Source: Sunxiuqinia sp965372405 (GTDB lineage Bacteria > Bacteroidota > Bacteroidia > Bacteroidales > Prolixibacteraceae). Taken from it: a stretch of DNA of 64,000 nucleotides. The position numbers and the translations under genes were made by a program. The notes under the pieces are model-generated. The model was not told the DNA's origin. It saw only the letters and a list, made by a program, of their open reading frames with translations, and ran no database searches. The stretch lies in NCBI GenBank assembly GCA_965372405.1, contig CBDVCE010000014.1, positions 11,131 through 75,130 on the forward strand, read 5' to 3'. This document shows positions 43,671 through 52,411 of the stretch, one piece after another. Position 1 is the first letter of the stretch, and each line of letters opens with the position of its first letter.

Positions 43671-44651
43671 ATGAAAAAAGTAAGTGCTTTAAGCTTTATT
43701 CTACTATGTGTCTCGATGTTGTCCTTTTCTCAGACGGAGGAGTTTGAGCCTGGAGGAAAACCATTTATGAAGATATTCAGTAACTATCAAGCTACATTTT
43801 CTGATGGAGAGACAAACTCAGCTTTTGAATTAAAGCGTGTTTATTTGGGGTATGAATACAATTTTAGTGAGAATTTTTCAGCCAAAGCAAACCTTGATGT
43901 TGGCGATCCTGGAGTTGGCAATTTGCAAATGACTGCCTATGTGAAGAATGCCTATGTAAAGTATAACGAAGGTGACTTCTCTGTAAGTTTCGGTTTGATC
44001 TCTACAACTCAGTTTAAGGTTCAGGAAAAATATTGGGGATATCGATACATGGCGAAATCATTTCAGGATGAATTTAGATTCAATTCAAGTGCCGATTTGG
44101 GATTAAGTGCAGCCTATAATTTTTCGGAAGCTATTAGTACTGATCTGATCATTGCCAATGGCGAAGGCTATAAACAATTACAGGCCGACAGTACATTGAG
44201 ATATGGTTTGGGAGTAACACTTACTCCTGTGAAAAAAATTACAGGACGTGTTTATTACGATTTTAGTACAAATGAAGAAACACAATCATCAATTGTTACC
44301 TTTTTAGGTTATGCTGATGATGTTTTTAGTATGGGTGCAGAGTACAATAAAATGCTCAACTATCAATTCAACGATGGACAGGATCGCACAGGTACTTCAT
44401 TTTATGCAACTGTAAGAGCAAATAATAAGCTGAAATTCTTTATGCGATACGATAACTTAAGTTCTAATAAGTTGGATGGAGAGACTGAAAACTGGGATAT
44501 TGGAAACGATGGGCAATGGATAATTGCTGGTCTGGAGTATTCACCAGTAAGAGGAGTTAAGATTGCACCAAACTACAGGGGGTGGAATCCTGAGGATAGC
44601 AACAAAGCATTCAGTTCTACATTGATGTTCAATTTTGAAATTAAATTTTAA
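43671..44651 (+). CDS. Outer-membrane porin-like beta-barrel protein
   Basis: The 326-residue protein starts with a Sec signal peptide cleaved near LSFSQTEEF. The mature part is a series of amphipathic beta-strands with alternating aromatic residues (AFELKRVYLGYEYNFSENFSAKANLDVG; KKITGRVYYDFSTNEETQS). It ends in STLMFNFEIKF; a terminal phenylalanine is typical of proteins inserted by the BAM machinery. It most resembles the phosphate-selective porin O/P type seen in Bacteroidota, but specificity cannot be judged. It stands alone, with a large AT-rich upstream region. A sulfatase gene converges on it from the other side. Confidence 0.8.
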   Translation: MKKVSALSFILLCVSMLSFSQTEEFEPGGKPFMKIFSNYQATFSDGETNSAFELKRVYLGYEYNFSENFSAKANLDVGDPGVGNLQMTAYVKNAYVKYNEGDFSVSFGLISTTQFKVQEKYWGYRYMAKSFQDEFRFNSSADLGLSAAYNFSEAISTDLIIANGEGYKQLQADSTLRYGLGVTLTPVKKITGRVYYDFSTNEETQSSIVTFLGYADDVFSMGAEYNKMLNYQFNDGQDRTGTSFYATVRANNKLKFFMRYDNLSSNKLDGETENWDIGNDGQWIIAGLEYSPVRGVKIAPNYRGWNPEDSNKAFSSTLMFNFEIKF

Positions 44652-44793
44652 TCAAAAAGAACTTCCCAAAATAATGGCTATTTAAAATTTCGTATTGGCA
44701 ATATCACTTTTGTCAGGCTGTTAAAATTCAATAAAGAAGTTAACCAATATTGATGCTAAGTGAGCTTGACCGCTACCAGGGCAATATTTTTTC

Positions 44794-44827
44794 TACCATT
44801 CTACATGGTATTAAAAAACTATACCAT
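44794..44827. repeat. Three alternating TACCAT/ATGGTA motifs
   Basis: TACCAT (44794-44799), ATGGTAT (44805-44811) and ATACCAT (44821-44827) allow the middle motif to pair with either neighbour, so two mutually exclusive hairpins are possible. It lies between the converging porin and sulfatase genes, 21 bp beyond the sulfatase stop, and may act as a weak terminator for either. Confidence 0.35.
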
Positions 44828-44847
44828 ACCACAGTACGGTTGTTACA

Positions 44848-46629
44848 CTATTCTTTCTTCACATAAACGTAGTAAGCTGATCGAATATCTTCGCCATTTT
44901 CATCAGTAAACCATGACTCCCAGAAATATCGTCCTTTTTCAAGGTTTAATTGAAAAACTGCAGCTTTTGAATTTGGATCAATATCAATAGTTTTTACAAT
45001 TTCATTAATTTTTAATGAAGCTTTATTGATTGAAATGGATTTACCTTCAGGATATGGTTTCCCTCCAGAAACAGCTTCACCTTTGGGAGCTTTATCGTTT
45101 AGGTTAAGGCCACTTTCTTTTGGCCATCTACAAATACTTATTTCATATGTCCCAGATTCAACTACCTCCACTGGCCAAAAGCCATTTGCGACCCCCAACA
45201 ATCTTACGTGTCCTTGATTCCAGGCTGTAGATCCATTTTCAAGATGTAAATCATGACTATTCAACCTTGTCGGATTTTCTTGTGAGCTTCCTACTTTTAT
45301 ATAGCTATAACGTTCAGCATTTTGAGACACGTCATCCCACCATATTTCATATTCAGCAATAAGTTGTTTGATAACTTCTGGATGCTTTTCAGCTATATCA
45401 TTCTTTTGTCCCGGATCAGCTTTGATATCATATAGCTTTTTCCCAACTAATCTCCATTGGGCAGTCATTACTGCATAGCTTTTCCACTTCTCCAAAAATT
45501 CTTTTCGCTGCGTATCGGTTACTATAGTTCGTTCTGGCCAATCAATTGTCTCATTCTGCAGAAGTGGTTTTAGGCTTACTCCATCAAAGTCAATTTCATT
45601 TTTTAGTTGAATATCACATAGGTCAATGAGGGTTGGGGCAATATCAATATGTGATGTAATTTCAGTTATATCTTTATTTGAATCAAATCTGTAAGGCCAG
45701 TGAATAAAAAACGGAACTCGGTGCCCACCTTCAAAAGGAGATCCTTTTCTTCCACGCATGCCAGCATTATAGCCTTTGGATACATTGCTTGACTTATCGA
45801 ATGTTGCACCTGCAGATGTACCATTATCGGTCATGAAAATGAGAATCGTATTTCTAGAAAGTCCTAACTCGTCTAATTTATTACGGAGTATCCCAATATT
45901 ATCATCAATGTTTGTAATCATCCCGTAGAAATTTGGGTTTGGGATGTTAGGATTCTCTTTATACGGATCACTGTATTTATCCTCGACATTGAATGGACCA
46001 TGAGGGGCGTTGGTGGATACATAACAAAAGAAAGGTTTTTGCTTGTTTCTCTCAATAAATTTGAGGGCTTCAGAAAACCAAACATCAGTACAGTAACCTT
46101 TAAATTTTTTCGGTTCACCATTATGAAAGTATGTGTCGTCAAAATAATCATTCTCCCAATAGTCTGGCTGCTGACCTACGCCACCACCACCATGTATTAA
46201 AGCTTCCTGAAAACCTCTGTCTTGTGGGCGGTATGGGTAGTTATCTCCCAAATGCCACTTGCCAAATATTCCCGTAGAATAACCAGCTTCATTAAAAAAT
46301 TCTGCAAGCATCTTTTCCTCCGGATATACTATCTGCCTTCCTTTAACTGTGTGCCATGCACCTACTTTGTTGCAATACTTCCCTGTCATTATCCCCGCAC
46401 GTGTTGGAGCACAAGTTGTACCGACATGATAGTTCGTAAAGCGAATGCTTTCGGAATGTAATTTATCGAGGTTTGGGGTTTGAATCCAAGGGTTGCCATG
46501 GCATGCCAAATCACCATAACCTTGATCATCCGTAAGAATAAAAATTACATTTGGTGGCTGAGTGTCAGATTTTGAACAGGAAACGAATCCAAAAAAAAGG
46601 AATAGAAATAATGCTTGCATTAGTTTCAT
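44848..46629 (-). CDS. Sulfatase lipoprotein (family S1)
   Basis: The 593-residue protein has a lipoprotein signal (FGFVSC, lipidated Cys18). A type I sulfatase domain follows, with the metal-binding start NVIFILTDDQGYGDLACHG and the formylglycine motif C-A-P-T-R at Cys73 (TTCAPTRAGIMTGK), the residue oxidised to formylglycine for catalysis. Further on come GIFGKWHLGD and FMTDNGTS, also typical. The C-terminal 130 residues form a beta-rich domain. Sulfatases of this type remove sulfate esters from polysaccharides such as algal or mucin glycans. No SusC/SusD pair, glycoside hydrolase or anaerobic maturase lies in the window, so the substrate is unknown. It is placed between a porin gene and the end of the ATP synthase operon. 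Confidence 0.92.
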   Translation of the reverse strand: MKLMQALFLFLFFGFVSCSKSDTQPPNVIFILTDDQGYGDLACHGNPWIQTPNLDKLHSESIRFTNYHVGTTCAPTRAGIMTGKYCNKVGAWHTVKGRQIVYPEEKMLAEFFNEAGYSTGIFGKWHLGDNYPYRPQDRGFQEALIHGGGGVGQQPDYWENDYFDDTYFHNGEPKKFKGYCTDVWFSEALKFIERNKQKPFFCYVSTNAPHGPFNVEDKYSDPYKENPNIPNPNFYGMITNIDDNIGILRNKLDELGLSRNTILIFMTDNGTSAGATFDKSSNVSKGYNAGMRGRKGSPFEGGHRVPFFIHWPYRFDSNKDITEITSHIDIAPTLIDLCDIQLKNEIDFDGVSLKPLLQNETIDWPERTIVTDTQRKEFLEKWKSYAVMTAQWRLVGKKLYDIKADPGQKNDIAEKHPEVIKQLIAEYEIWWDDVSQNAERYSYIKVGSSQENPTRLNSHDLHLENGSTAWNQGHVRLLGVANGFWPVEVVESGTYEISICRWPKESGLNLNDKAPKGEAVSGGKPYPEGKSISINKASLKINEIVKTIDIDPNSKAAVFQLNLEKGRYFWESWFTDENGEDIRSAYYVYVKKE

Positions 46630-46685
46630 TGCAAAAGTGGTTTGTTGGGTTAAAAAGAACGTGTTAAAAGAGAACAGAAAATAGA

Positions 46686-47573
46686 TTATCCATTCAATGC
46701 TTCAGCACCATTGGTTACCTCAAGAATCGCGTTGGTAATAGCAGCCTGTCTTGCTTTATTAAATGAAAGTGTAAGTTCATTAATTAAATCAGATGCATTA
46801 TCTGTTGCTTTATGCATCGCAGTCATTCGGGCTCCATGTTCAGCTGCATTCGAGTCTAAAAGTGCCTTGTAAAATTGTATTTTTAGAGACTTAGGAATAA
46901 GTTCTTGTACAATGTATTCTTTTGAAGGCTCATAGATGAAATTGTAATTCAATAGACTCTCTTTTCCATGCTCCTCTTCTTTTATTTCAACAGGAAGGAA
47001 TTGTTCATTCGAAGCAATTTGAACTGCGGCATTTTTAAATTGATTATAAATCAATTCCACACGGTCATATTTTTTGCTTACAAAATCTCCCATAACATTT
47101 TCAGCCACATCGCTTACTATCTCAAATGAAAGATTATCAAACAATTCATTTGCACGTCCAGCAACGGATAACTTATTCGATTTTAAGTATTTCTCACCTT
47201 GTTTCCCAATTACCAGGAACTCAAGATTGCCAAGTTTAACTTGCTTCTCATATTTGTCTACTGCTACATCCATGGCCATTTTTGCAATGCTTGAGTTAAA
47301 AGCACCGCAAAGTCCCCGGTTCGAGCTAATAAGAATCAATAGTACTTTCTCAGGTTTACGATCTTGTGTGAAAACGGAATCTTCAGAATCCTCAAGGCTT
47401 GCACTTAATGAGCTAAGGATTTCGTGCAGTTTGTCAGCGTATGGCCTAATTTGCATAATAGCATCCTGGGCTTTTTTAAGCTTGGCTGCAGAAACCATTT
47501 TCATGGCACTAGTAACCTGCCGAGTAGTCTTTACCGAGCTAATCCTTGTTCTGATTTCTTTTAAATTGGCCAT
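46686..47573 (-). CDS. atpG: ATP synthase gamma subunit
   Basis: The 295-residue gamma subunit forms the central rotor shaft of F1. The N-terminal coiled helix (ANLKEIRTRISSVKTTRQVTSAMKMVSAAKLKKAQ) and the C-terminal helix (HGARMTAMHKATDNASDLINELTLSFNKARQAAITNAILEV) make the coiled coil that turns inside the alpha-beta ring, and both are well conserved. The middle Rossmann-like part contains ILISSNRGLCGAFN. It is the last gene of the operon, 42 bp after atpA. The usual next genes atpD and atpC are absent; a sulfatase gene follows instead. Confidence 0.97.
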   Translation of the reverse strand: MANLKEIRTRISSVKTTRQVTSAMKMVSAAKLKKAQDAIMQIRPYADKLHEILSSLSASLEDSEDSVFTQDRKPEKVLLILISSNRGLCGAFNSSIAKMAMDVAVDKYEKQVKLGNLEFLVIGKQGEKYLKSNKLSVAGRANELFDNLSFEIVSDVAENVMGDFVSKKYDRVELIYNQFKNAAVQIASNEQFLPVEIKEEEHGKESLLNYNFIYEPSKEYIVQELIPKSLKIQFYKALLDSNAAEHGARMTAMHKATDNASDLINELTLSFNKARQAAITNAILEVTNGAEALNG

Positions 47574-47615
47574 CTTTCTTAATTATGGATTGAAGGACTG
47601 AATAAGTGATTGATT

Positions 47616-49193
47616 TTACTTAAATCGTTCAGCAACTTCAGCGGAGACTTTCTCAAGTATTTTAATCGTTTCATCAGTCATTTTCCCAACCTTTAACTCA
47701 TCCAACGCATTGCGATATTGCATTTCCATCAAATCGATGAATTCTTTTTCAAAGTCTCTAACCTTTTCAACAGGTATATCTCGTAATAGCTCTTTCGATC
47801 CACAATAAATAATAGCAATCTGATGCTCCACCTTCATTGGTGCATATTGTCCTTGTTTTAGGATCTCAACATTTTTACGACCCTTATCCAGAACCCGCAT
47901 GGTTGCAGCATCTAAGTCTGAACCAAACTTTGAAAAAGCTTCAAGTTCACGGAATTGTGCCTGATCAAGTTTCAGCGTACCTGCAATTTTCTTCATTGCT
48001 TTTACCTGGGCGTTACCACCCACGCGAGATACGGAAATACCTACGTTAATTGCAGGACGCACACCCGAGTTAAACAGATTCGATTCAAGGAAAATCTGAC
48101 CATCCGTAATTGAAATTACGTTGGTTGGAATATATGCAGAAACATCACTTGCCTGTGTTTCAATAATTGGAAGAGCTGTTAATGAACCACCACCTTTTAC
48201 GATTCCTTTCAGACATTCAGGAAGGTCATTCATTTGAGCTGCAATTTCATCTGAGTCAATAACTTTTGCTGCGCGCTCAAGTAGACGTGAGTGTAAGTAG
48301 AAAACATCACCCGGATAAGCTTCACGACCCGGTGGACGACGAAGCAATAAGGAAACTTCACGATAGGAAACTGCCTGTTTTGAAAGGTCATCAAAAACAA
48401 TTAATGCATGACGTCCTGTATCTCTAAAGAATTCACCAATTGCAGCACCGGCATAAGGTGCATAATATTGGAGAGCTGCAGGATCAGAAGCAGTTGCAGA
48501 AACAATAGTAGTGTATTCCATCGCACCGTAACGCTCTAATGTGTGAGCAATATTAGCTACTGTTGAGCCTTTTTGTCCAATAGCAACATAAATACAATAT
48601 ACGGGCTCACCTTTGTCGAAGTTCTCACGCTGATTGATAATGGTATCAATTGCAACAGCTGTTTTTCCTGTTTGGCGGTCACCAATGATCAACTCACGCT
48701 GTCCACGTCCAATAGGAATCATAGCGTCAATTGCTTTCAATCCCGTTTGCAATGGTTGGGTTACTGGCTGACGATAAATTACACCAGGAGCTTTGCGCTC
48801 CAGAGGCAATTCAAATTTTTCGCCCTGAATAGCTCCTTTGCCATCAATTGGTTCTCCAAGTGTATTGATTACACGGCCGAGTACACCTTCGCCTACTTCA
48901 ATCGAAGCAATGCGTTGCAAACGCTTTACAGTGTCGCCTTCTTTAATGTTCTTAGAGTTTCCCAATAGCACAGCACCAACATTGTCCTCTTCAAGGTTAA
49001 GTACAATACCTTTTGTTCCTTCTTCAAACTCGATCATCTCGTTTGCTTCAACGTTGGAAAGTCCGTAAATACGAGCAATTCCATCGCCCACCTGGAGCAC
49101 TGTTCCAACTTCTTCCAATTCAGCTTCCGATTTGAAGCCTTCCAGTTGTTGTTTCAGTATCGCGGATACTTCAGCAGGTTTAATATCAGCCAT
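47616..49193 (-). CDS. atpA: ATP synthase alpha subunit
   Basis: The 525-residue alpha subunit carries the non-catalytic nucleotide sites of F1. Walker A is GDRQTGKTAVAID (near residue 170). The alpha-type sequence ALIVFDDLSKQAVSYREVSLLLRRPPGREAYPGDVFYLHSRLLERAAK and the PAINVGISVSRVGG strand are textbook. The N-terminal segment (AEVSAILKQQLEG) is the part that contacts the delta subunit. It lies 11 bp after atpH and 42 bp before atpG. Confidence 0.98.
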   Translation of the reverse strand: MADIKPAEVSAILKQQLEGFKSEAELEEVGTVLQVGDGIARIYGLSNVEANEMIEFEEGTKGIVLNLEEDNVGAVLLGNSKNIKEGDTVKRLQRIASIEVGEGVLGRVINTLGEPIDGKGAIQGEKFELPLERKAPGVIYRQPVTQPLQTGLKAIDAMIPIGRGQRELIIGDRQTGKTAVAIDTIINQRENFDKGEPVYCIYVAIGQKGSTVANIAHTLERYGAMEYTTIVSATASDPAALQYYAPYAGAAIGEFFRDTGRHALIVFDDLSKQAVSYREVSLLLRRPPGREAYPGDVFYLHSRLLERAAKVIDSDEIAAQMNDLPECLKGIVKGGGSLTALPIIETQASDVSAYIPTNVISITDGQIFLESNLFNSGVRPAINVGISVSRVGGNAQVKAMKKIAGTLKLDQAQFRELEAFSKFGSDLDAATMRVLDKGRKNVEILKQGQYAPMKVEHQIAIIYCGSKELLRDIPVEKVRDFEKEFIDLMEMQYRNALDELKVGKMTDETIKILEKVSAEVAERFK

Positions 49194-49204
49194 TGTATTC
49201 TTTT

Positions 49205-49756
49205 TTACTTATTGATTTCTGTTTGTAATAATTCTTCTTTGACTTTCCGCAACTGAGTCGCCAAACTGGCATCTATTTGCTGGTCGTCAACCCGTAACAC
49301 AAATCCTCCAATTAGTTCATCTTTAACTTTCGCTTCCAACTCTACATCGGTATTAAAAGCCTGTTTTAATTGGGACTTCACTTGTGTTAGAATATCTTTG
49401 TTTAATGGGATTGCACTGGTTATAACAGCCGATTTTACACCTTGATCTTGTCGGTAAAGATTTAAAAAGTTACGGCAAATTCCAGGAATATGAACTTCAC
49501 GTTTGTTTTCTGCAATGAGCTTCAAGAAATTAAGACTCATTTCATCAACTTTTCCATTAAAAATAGATTGGAAGAGCTTTTCCTTTTGTGAAGTTTTAAT
49601 AACCGGACTTTCAAGCAGGAGTACAAAATCAGCACTCTCAGAAGCAAGTCGCATTATTAGTTCAATGTCCGTTTTCAGAACATCGAGCATTTGCTTCTCT
49701 TTTGCCAGGCTGAAGAAAGCTTTTGCGTAGCGGACTGTTATTTTACTTTCATCCAT
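49205..49756 (-). CDS. atpH: ATP synthase delta subunit
   Basis: The 183-residue delta subunit links the alpha-beta crown to the peripheral stalk. It starts with ITVRYAKAFFSLAKEK, the common start of the family, has the helix bundle to about residue 105, and ends with AKVKDELIGGFVLRVDDQQIDASLATQLRKVKEEL, the conserved C-terminal part. Only three bases separate it from atpF, so translation is probably coupled. Confidence 0.95.
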   Translation of the reverse strand: MDESKITVRYAKAFFSLAKEKQMLDVLKTDIELIMRLASESADFVLLLESPVIKTSQKEKLFQSIFNGKVDEMSLNFLKLIAENKREVHIPGICRNFLNLYRQDQGVKSAVITSAIPLNKDILTQVKSQLKQAFNTDVELEAKVKDELIGGFVLRVDDQQIDASLATQLRKVKEELLQTEINK

Positions 49757-49759
49757 AAA

Positions 49760-50254
49760 TTACTGCATTTTCAAATCTTTCAGGAGGTCATTTACAATTT
49801 CTTCCTGAACGTTCTTATCTTTTAATTCTTTTTGGATAATTTTTTCGGCAACCAATACTGAAAGCTCAGTAACCTGAAGTTTCATTTCGCTTACAGCCGC
49901 TTTCTTCTCAGCTTCAATTTGCTGACGTGCTGATTCGATAATCTTTTGTCCTTCTTTTATTGCCTGTTCTTTAGCTTCAGCAAGTATCTTGTCTTTTACT
50001 GCCTTGGCTTCTTTCAGAATCACATCTTTCTCTTTTCGTGCTTCAGCAATAATCTTTTCATTGCCAGCTTTCAATCCTTCTACTTCCTTTCGAGCCTTGT
50101 CAGCTGATGAAAGTGCTTCGGAGATAGATTCTTCACGATCTTTCAAAGCATTAAGAATTGGTTTCCAGGCAAATTTCTTAAGAACGTAAAGTACGATCCC
50201 AAAAATAATTACCATCCAAAATATGGTTCCGTAATCCGGAGTAACAAATCCCAT
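49760..50254 (-). CDS. atpF: ATP synthase b subunit
   Basis: The b subunit (164 residues from the ATG at 50254) is the peripheral stalk. A single N-terminal membrane helix (TIFWMVIIFGIVLYVLKKFAW) is followed by a long charged helix rich in Ala, Glu and Lys that dimerises as a coiled coil. An upstream ATG at 50293 would add 13 residues, but MGFVTPDYGTIFW is the usual start in this phylum. It sits 72 bp after atpE and three bases before atpH. Confidence 0.95.
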   Translation of the reverse strand: MGFVTPDYGTIFWMVIIFGIVLYVLKKFAWKPILNALKDREESISEALSSADKARKEVEGLKAGNEKIIAEARKEKDVILKEAKAVKDKILAEAKEQAIKEGQKIIESARQQIEAEKKAAVSEMKLQVTELSVLVAEKIIQKELKDKNVQEEIVNDLLKDLKMQ

Positions 50255-50326
50255 AGTTTCTTTTTTTAGTGAAACCATCCAGCCTCCCGGCAATCCCGGG
50301 AGCGGATGGCCAATGATTAAATTTCC

Positions 50327-50590
50327 TTAAACGAAAATTACCAAAGCACAGATAATTACTGCAAAGAATGCAACACCTTCAATAAGAGCGGCAGAAACGA
50401 TCATGTTTGAACGAATATCTCCACTTGCTTCTGGTTGGCGTGCAATAGCTTCCATAGCGCTGGCACCGATTTTACCAATACCCATACCTGCACCGATTGC
50501 AGCTAAACCTGCACCAAGAGCAGCTCCTAATTTACCAAGGCCTGCCCCGGCTGCTGCTTGTAAAATCACTGTTAAAATTGCTGATAACAT
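50327..50590 (-). CDS. atpE: ATP synthase c subunit
   Basis: The 87-residue hairpin protein forms the rotor ring in the membrane. Helix 1 has the glycine ladder GLAAIGAGMGIGKIG, the polar loop is ARQPEASGDIRSN, and helix 2 contains the ion-carrying glutamate in ALIEGVAFF. The residues that mark sodium-binding rings, glutamine in the first helix and Ser/Thr directly after the glutamate, are absent (Ile and Gly-Val instead), so the ring should carry protons. It is located between atpB and atpF. Confidence 0.97.
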   Translation of the reverse strand: MLSAILTVILQAAAGAGLGKLGAALGAGLAAIGAGMGIGKIGASAMEAIARQPEASGDIRSNMIVSAALIEGVAFFAVIICALVIFV

Positions 50591-50614
50591 ACGATTGAAT
50601 TTATAGTGTTAAAA

Positions 50615-51727
50615 CTAGTGATGTTCTGATGTTGCCATGCCAAAATATAAGGCAGATAACAAAGTAAATACATAAGCCTGAATAAATGAGACCAAGACAT
50701 CCAACAGTAAAATAAATACTGAGAATGCGATAGATACCGGACTGATTGCATAACCAGCGGTTGTGCCCATTAAGTTTGCAAAAATAAATATCAGGCTAAC
50801 AAATACGGTCACAATCATGTGTCCGGCCATCATGTTGGCAAACAAACGTACCATCAATACAAATGGTTTTGTAATTACGCCCGAAAGTTCAACAATTGGC
50901 ATCAAAGGAATTGGAAACTTCAACCACCAGGGTACATCGGGGTTGTAAATTTCTTTCCAGTAATGTTTGTTGGCGTTTATTGTTGTAATTGCAAAAGTAA
51001 ATAATGCCAATACTAAAGTCACGGCAATATTTCCGGTAACATTTGCTCCAAAAGGAAAAATGGGAATTAAACCCATAAAGTTGTTAATCAGGATAAAGAA
51101 GAATGCCGTTAATAAAAAGGGCATGAACTTCTCAGATTTTTTATCACCAATAGCTGGTTTTGCCACCTCGTCACGAATAAATAAAATGAGTGGTTCCATC
51201 AAATTTTGAACTCCAGTAGGGGCTTTGCCTTTATTTCGTTTTGCTGATTTTGCCATGCTGAGGAAAATCCACAAAATAAAAATCACACTGAACATGACTC
51301 CTGCAACTGCCTTTGTAATTGAAAGATCAAAAGGAAGATCAATCACTTCTCCATGATCATTGACTTCTTCAATTTTGCCAGCATTATCACCATCATGTGC
51401 TATCCTGAAATTGTGGTAAGTTTCGTGTCCGTGATGAAATTTTGAAGACATGAATACATTCAGTCCACTATTTTTGCTGTAAAGAATAATTGGTAATGGA
51501 ATAGTGGCATGATAATCTTTATATGTAAAAATGTGCCACTCAAAAGCATCTGATACGTGATGCATCACAAATTCACCAGGATTAAATCCTTTGTCATGAC
51601 TTTGGTCTGTGCTTTCAACATGTTCACTGTGTGAGTGATCTTCTGCGAAAAGTAGCTGAGTGGAAAACCCCGTTAGCATGAATATCAGCAGAATAGAAAA
51701 GATTTTTTTTGATAAAGCAGGTCTCAT
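50615..51727 (-). CDS. atpB: ATP synthase a subunit with N-terminal extension
   Basis: The a subunit (370 residues from the ATG at 51727) forms the proton half-channels. The C-terminal 230 residues hold the membrane helices, with the essential arginine in FVLMVRLFANMMAGHMIV. The N-terminus has a signal-like helix (KKIFSILLIFMLTGFSTQLLFA) and a histidine-rich periplasmic region (EDHSHSEHVESTDQSH) before the first core helix. This extension is usual in Bacteroidota and absent from E. coli AtpB. An upstream ATG at 51802 would add 25 residues and push the signal inward, so I reject it. The gene lies 24 bp before atpE. Confidence 0.95.
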   Translation of the reverse strand: MRPALSKKIFSILLIFMLTGFSTQLLFAEDHSHSEHVESTDQSHDKGFNPGEFVMHHVSDAFEWHIFTYKDYHATIPLPIILYSKNSGLNVFMSSKFHHGHETYHNFRIAHDGDNAGKIEEVNDHGEVIDLPFDLSITKAVAGVMFSVIFILWIFLSMAKSAKRNKGKAPTGVQNLMEPLILFIRDEVAKPAIGDKKSEKFMPFLLTAFFFILINNFMGLIPIFPFGANVTGNIAVTLVLALFTFAITTINANKHYWKEIYNPDVPWWLKFPIPLMPIVELSGVITKPFVLMVRLFANMMAGHMIVTVFVSLIFIFANLMGTTAGYAISPVSIAFSVFILLLDVLVSFIQAYVFTLLSALYFGMATSEHH

Positions 51728-51803
51728 AAGGGTCTTAACTGTCAGAATGTTATAACTTTCTAAAAAGTTCCTCCAAATTAATAAAAATTTCAATGTGTTC
51801 AAG

Positions 51804-52193
51804 TTAATTCTTCCTTTTTACAACACGTGTAATTTCATAAACTTCAAGTACTGAAAAACAGATATACATAAAAAGAAAATTTGCCAGGAAAATCTTTGCA
51901 GTTTCTCGATTAAAAAATGCGAAAGCCACTCCAACAATTAGATAAACAAACATCTTTATAAAACTAATTCCCATAAATTGGGCATTGAATTTTGGGATAT
52001 CCTTTTCGGCAATTTTTAACAAATAAGCATGAACAAGGTTTGTTGCCAGAAAGAAAAAAATCAAAGTAATTGGAAGTGCAACTTGGAAATGCTGTGGAAT
52101 TACCTGACTGTAAATCAGATAGCCAGTAACTGAAAGTATGATAAAAAGAGTGGATGTTCGGGCTAAAAAACGTTTCATTAGAGGATTCATCAT
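51804..52193 (-). CDS. Small membrane protein of the ATP synthase operon
   Basis: The 129-residue protein has four predicted membrane helices (about 13-30, 36-55, 73-92 and 100-118) and basic ends. I do not recognise a named family. Its place between atpZ and atpB, with a four-base overlap with atpZ, is that of the AtpI-like assembly factor in many ATP synthase operons, so it probably helps c-ring or a-subunit assembly. This rests on position and topology only. Confidence 0.8.
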   Translation of the reverse strand: MMNPLMKRFLARTSTLFIILSVTGYLIYSQVIPQHFQVALPITLIFFFLATNLVHAYLLKIAEKDIPKFNAQFMGISFIKMFVYLIVGVAFAFFNRETAKIFLANFLFMYICFSVLEVYEITRVVKRKN

Positions 52194-52411
52194 AGAAAAT
52201 TTTTAACGGCATGATAAATTGCGGCTATAACAGCAAGTACCATTAACACCAAAGTGAATATTGGAAAAGACAAATCAAGCCATTCATCAATTTTATACCC
52301 GGCAAAAACACCAAGTGCCATGATGGCTACCATTTCAAATGCCAAACTGGAATAACGAATAAAATGGTTAATTTTCTTTTTAGGCTTTTTCAGCTCCTTT
52401 TTTGACTTCAT
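52190..52411 (-). CDS. atpZ: AtpZ/AtpI-family assembly protein
   Basis: The 73-residue protein has a basic N-terminus and two membrane helices. The family pattern is YSSLAFEMVAIMALGVFAGYKIDEWL, then PIFTLVLMVLAVIAAIYHAVK. AtpZ/AtpI proteins assist ATP synthase assembly or, in some species, magnesium/calcium transport. Its ATG lies 32 bases inside the end of the bactofilin gene, and its own stop overlaps the next gene by four bases, so the three reading frames are chained. Confidence 0.88.
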   Translation of the reverse strand: MKSKKELKKPKKKINHFIRYSSLAFEMVAIMALGVFAGYKIDEWLDLSFPIFTLVLMVLAVIAAIYHAVKNFL

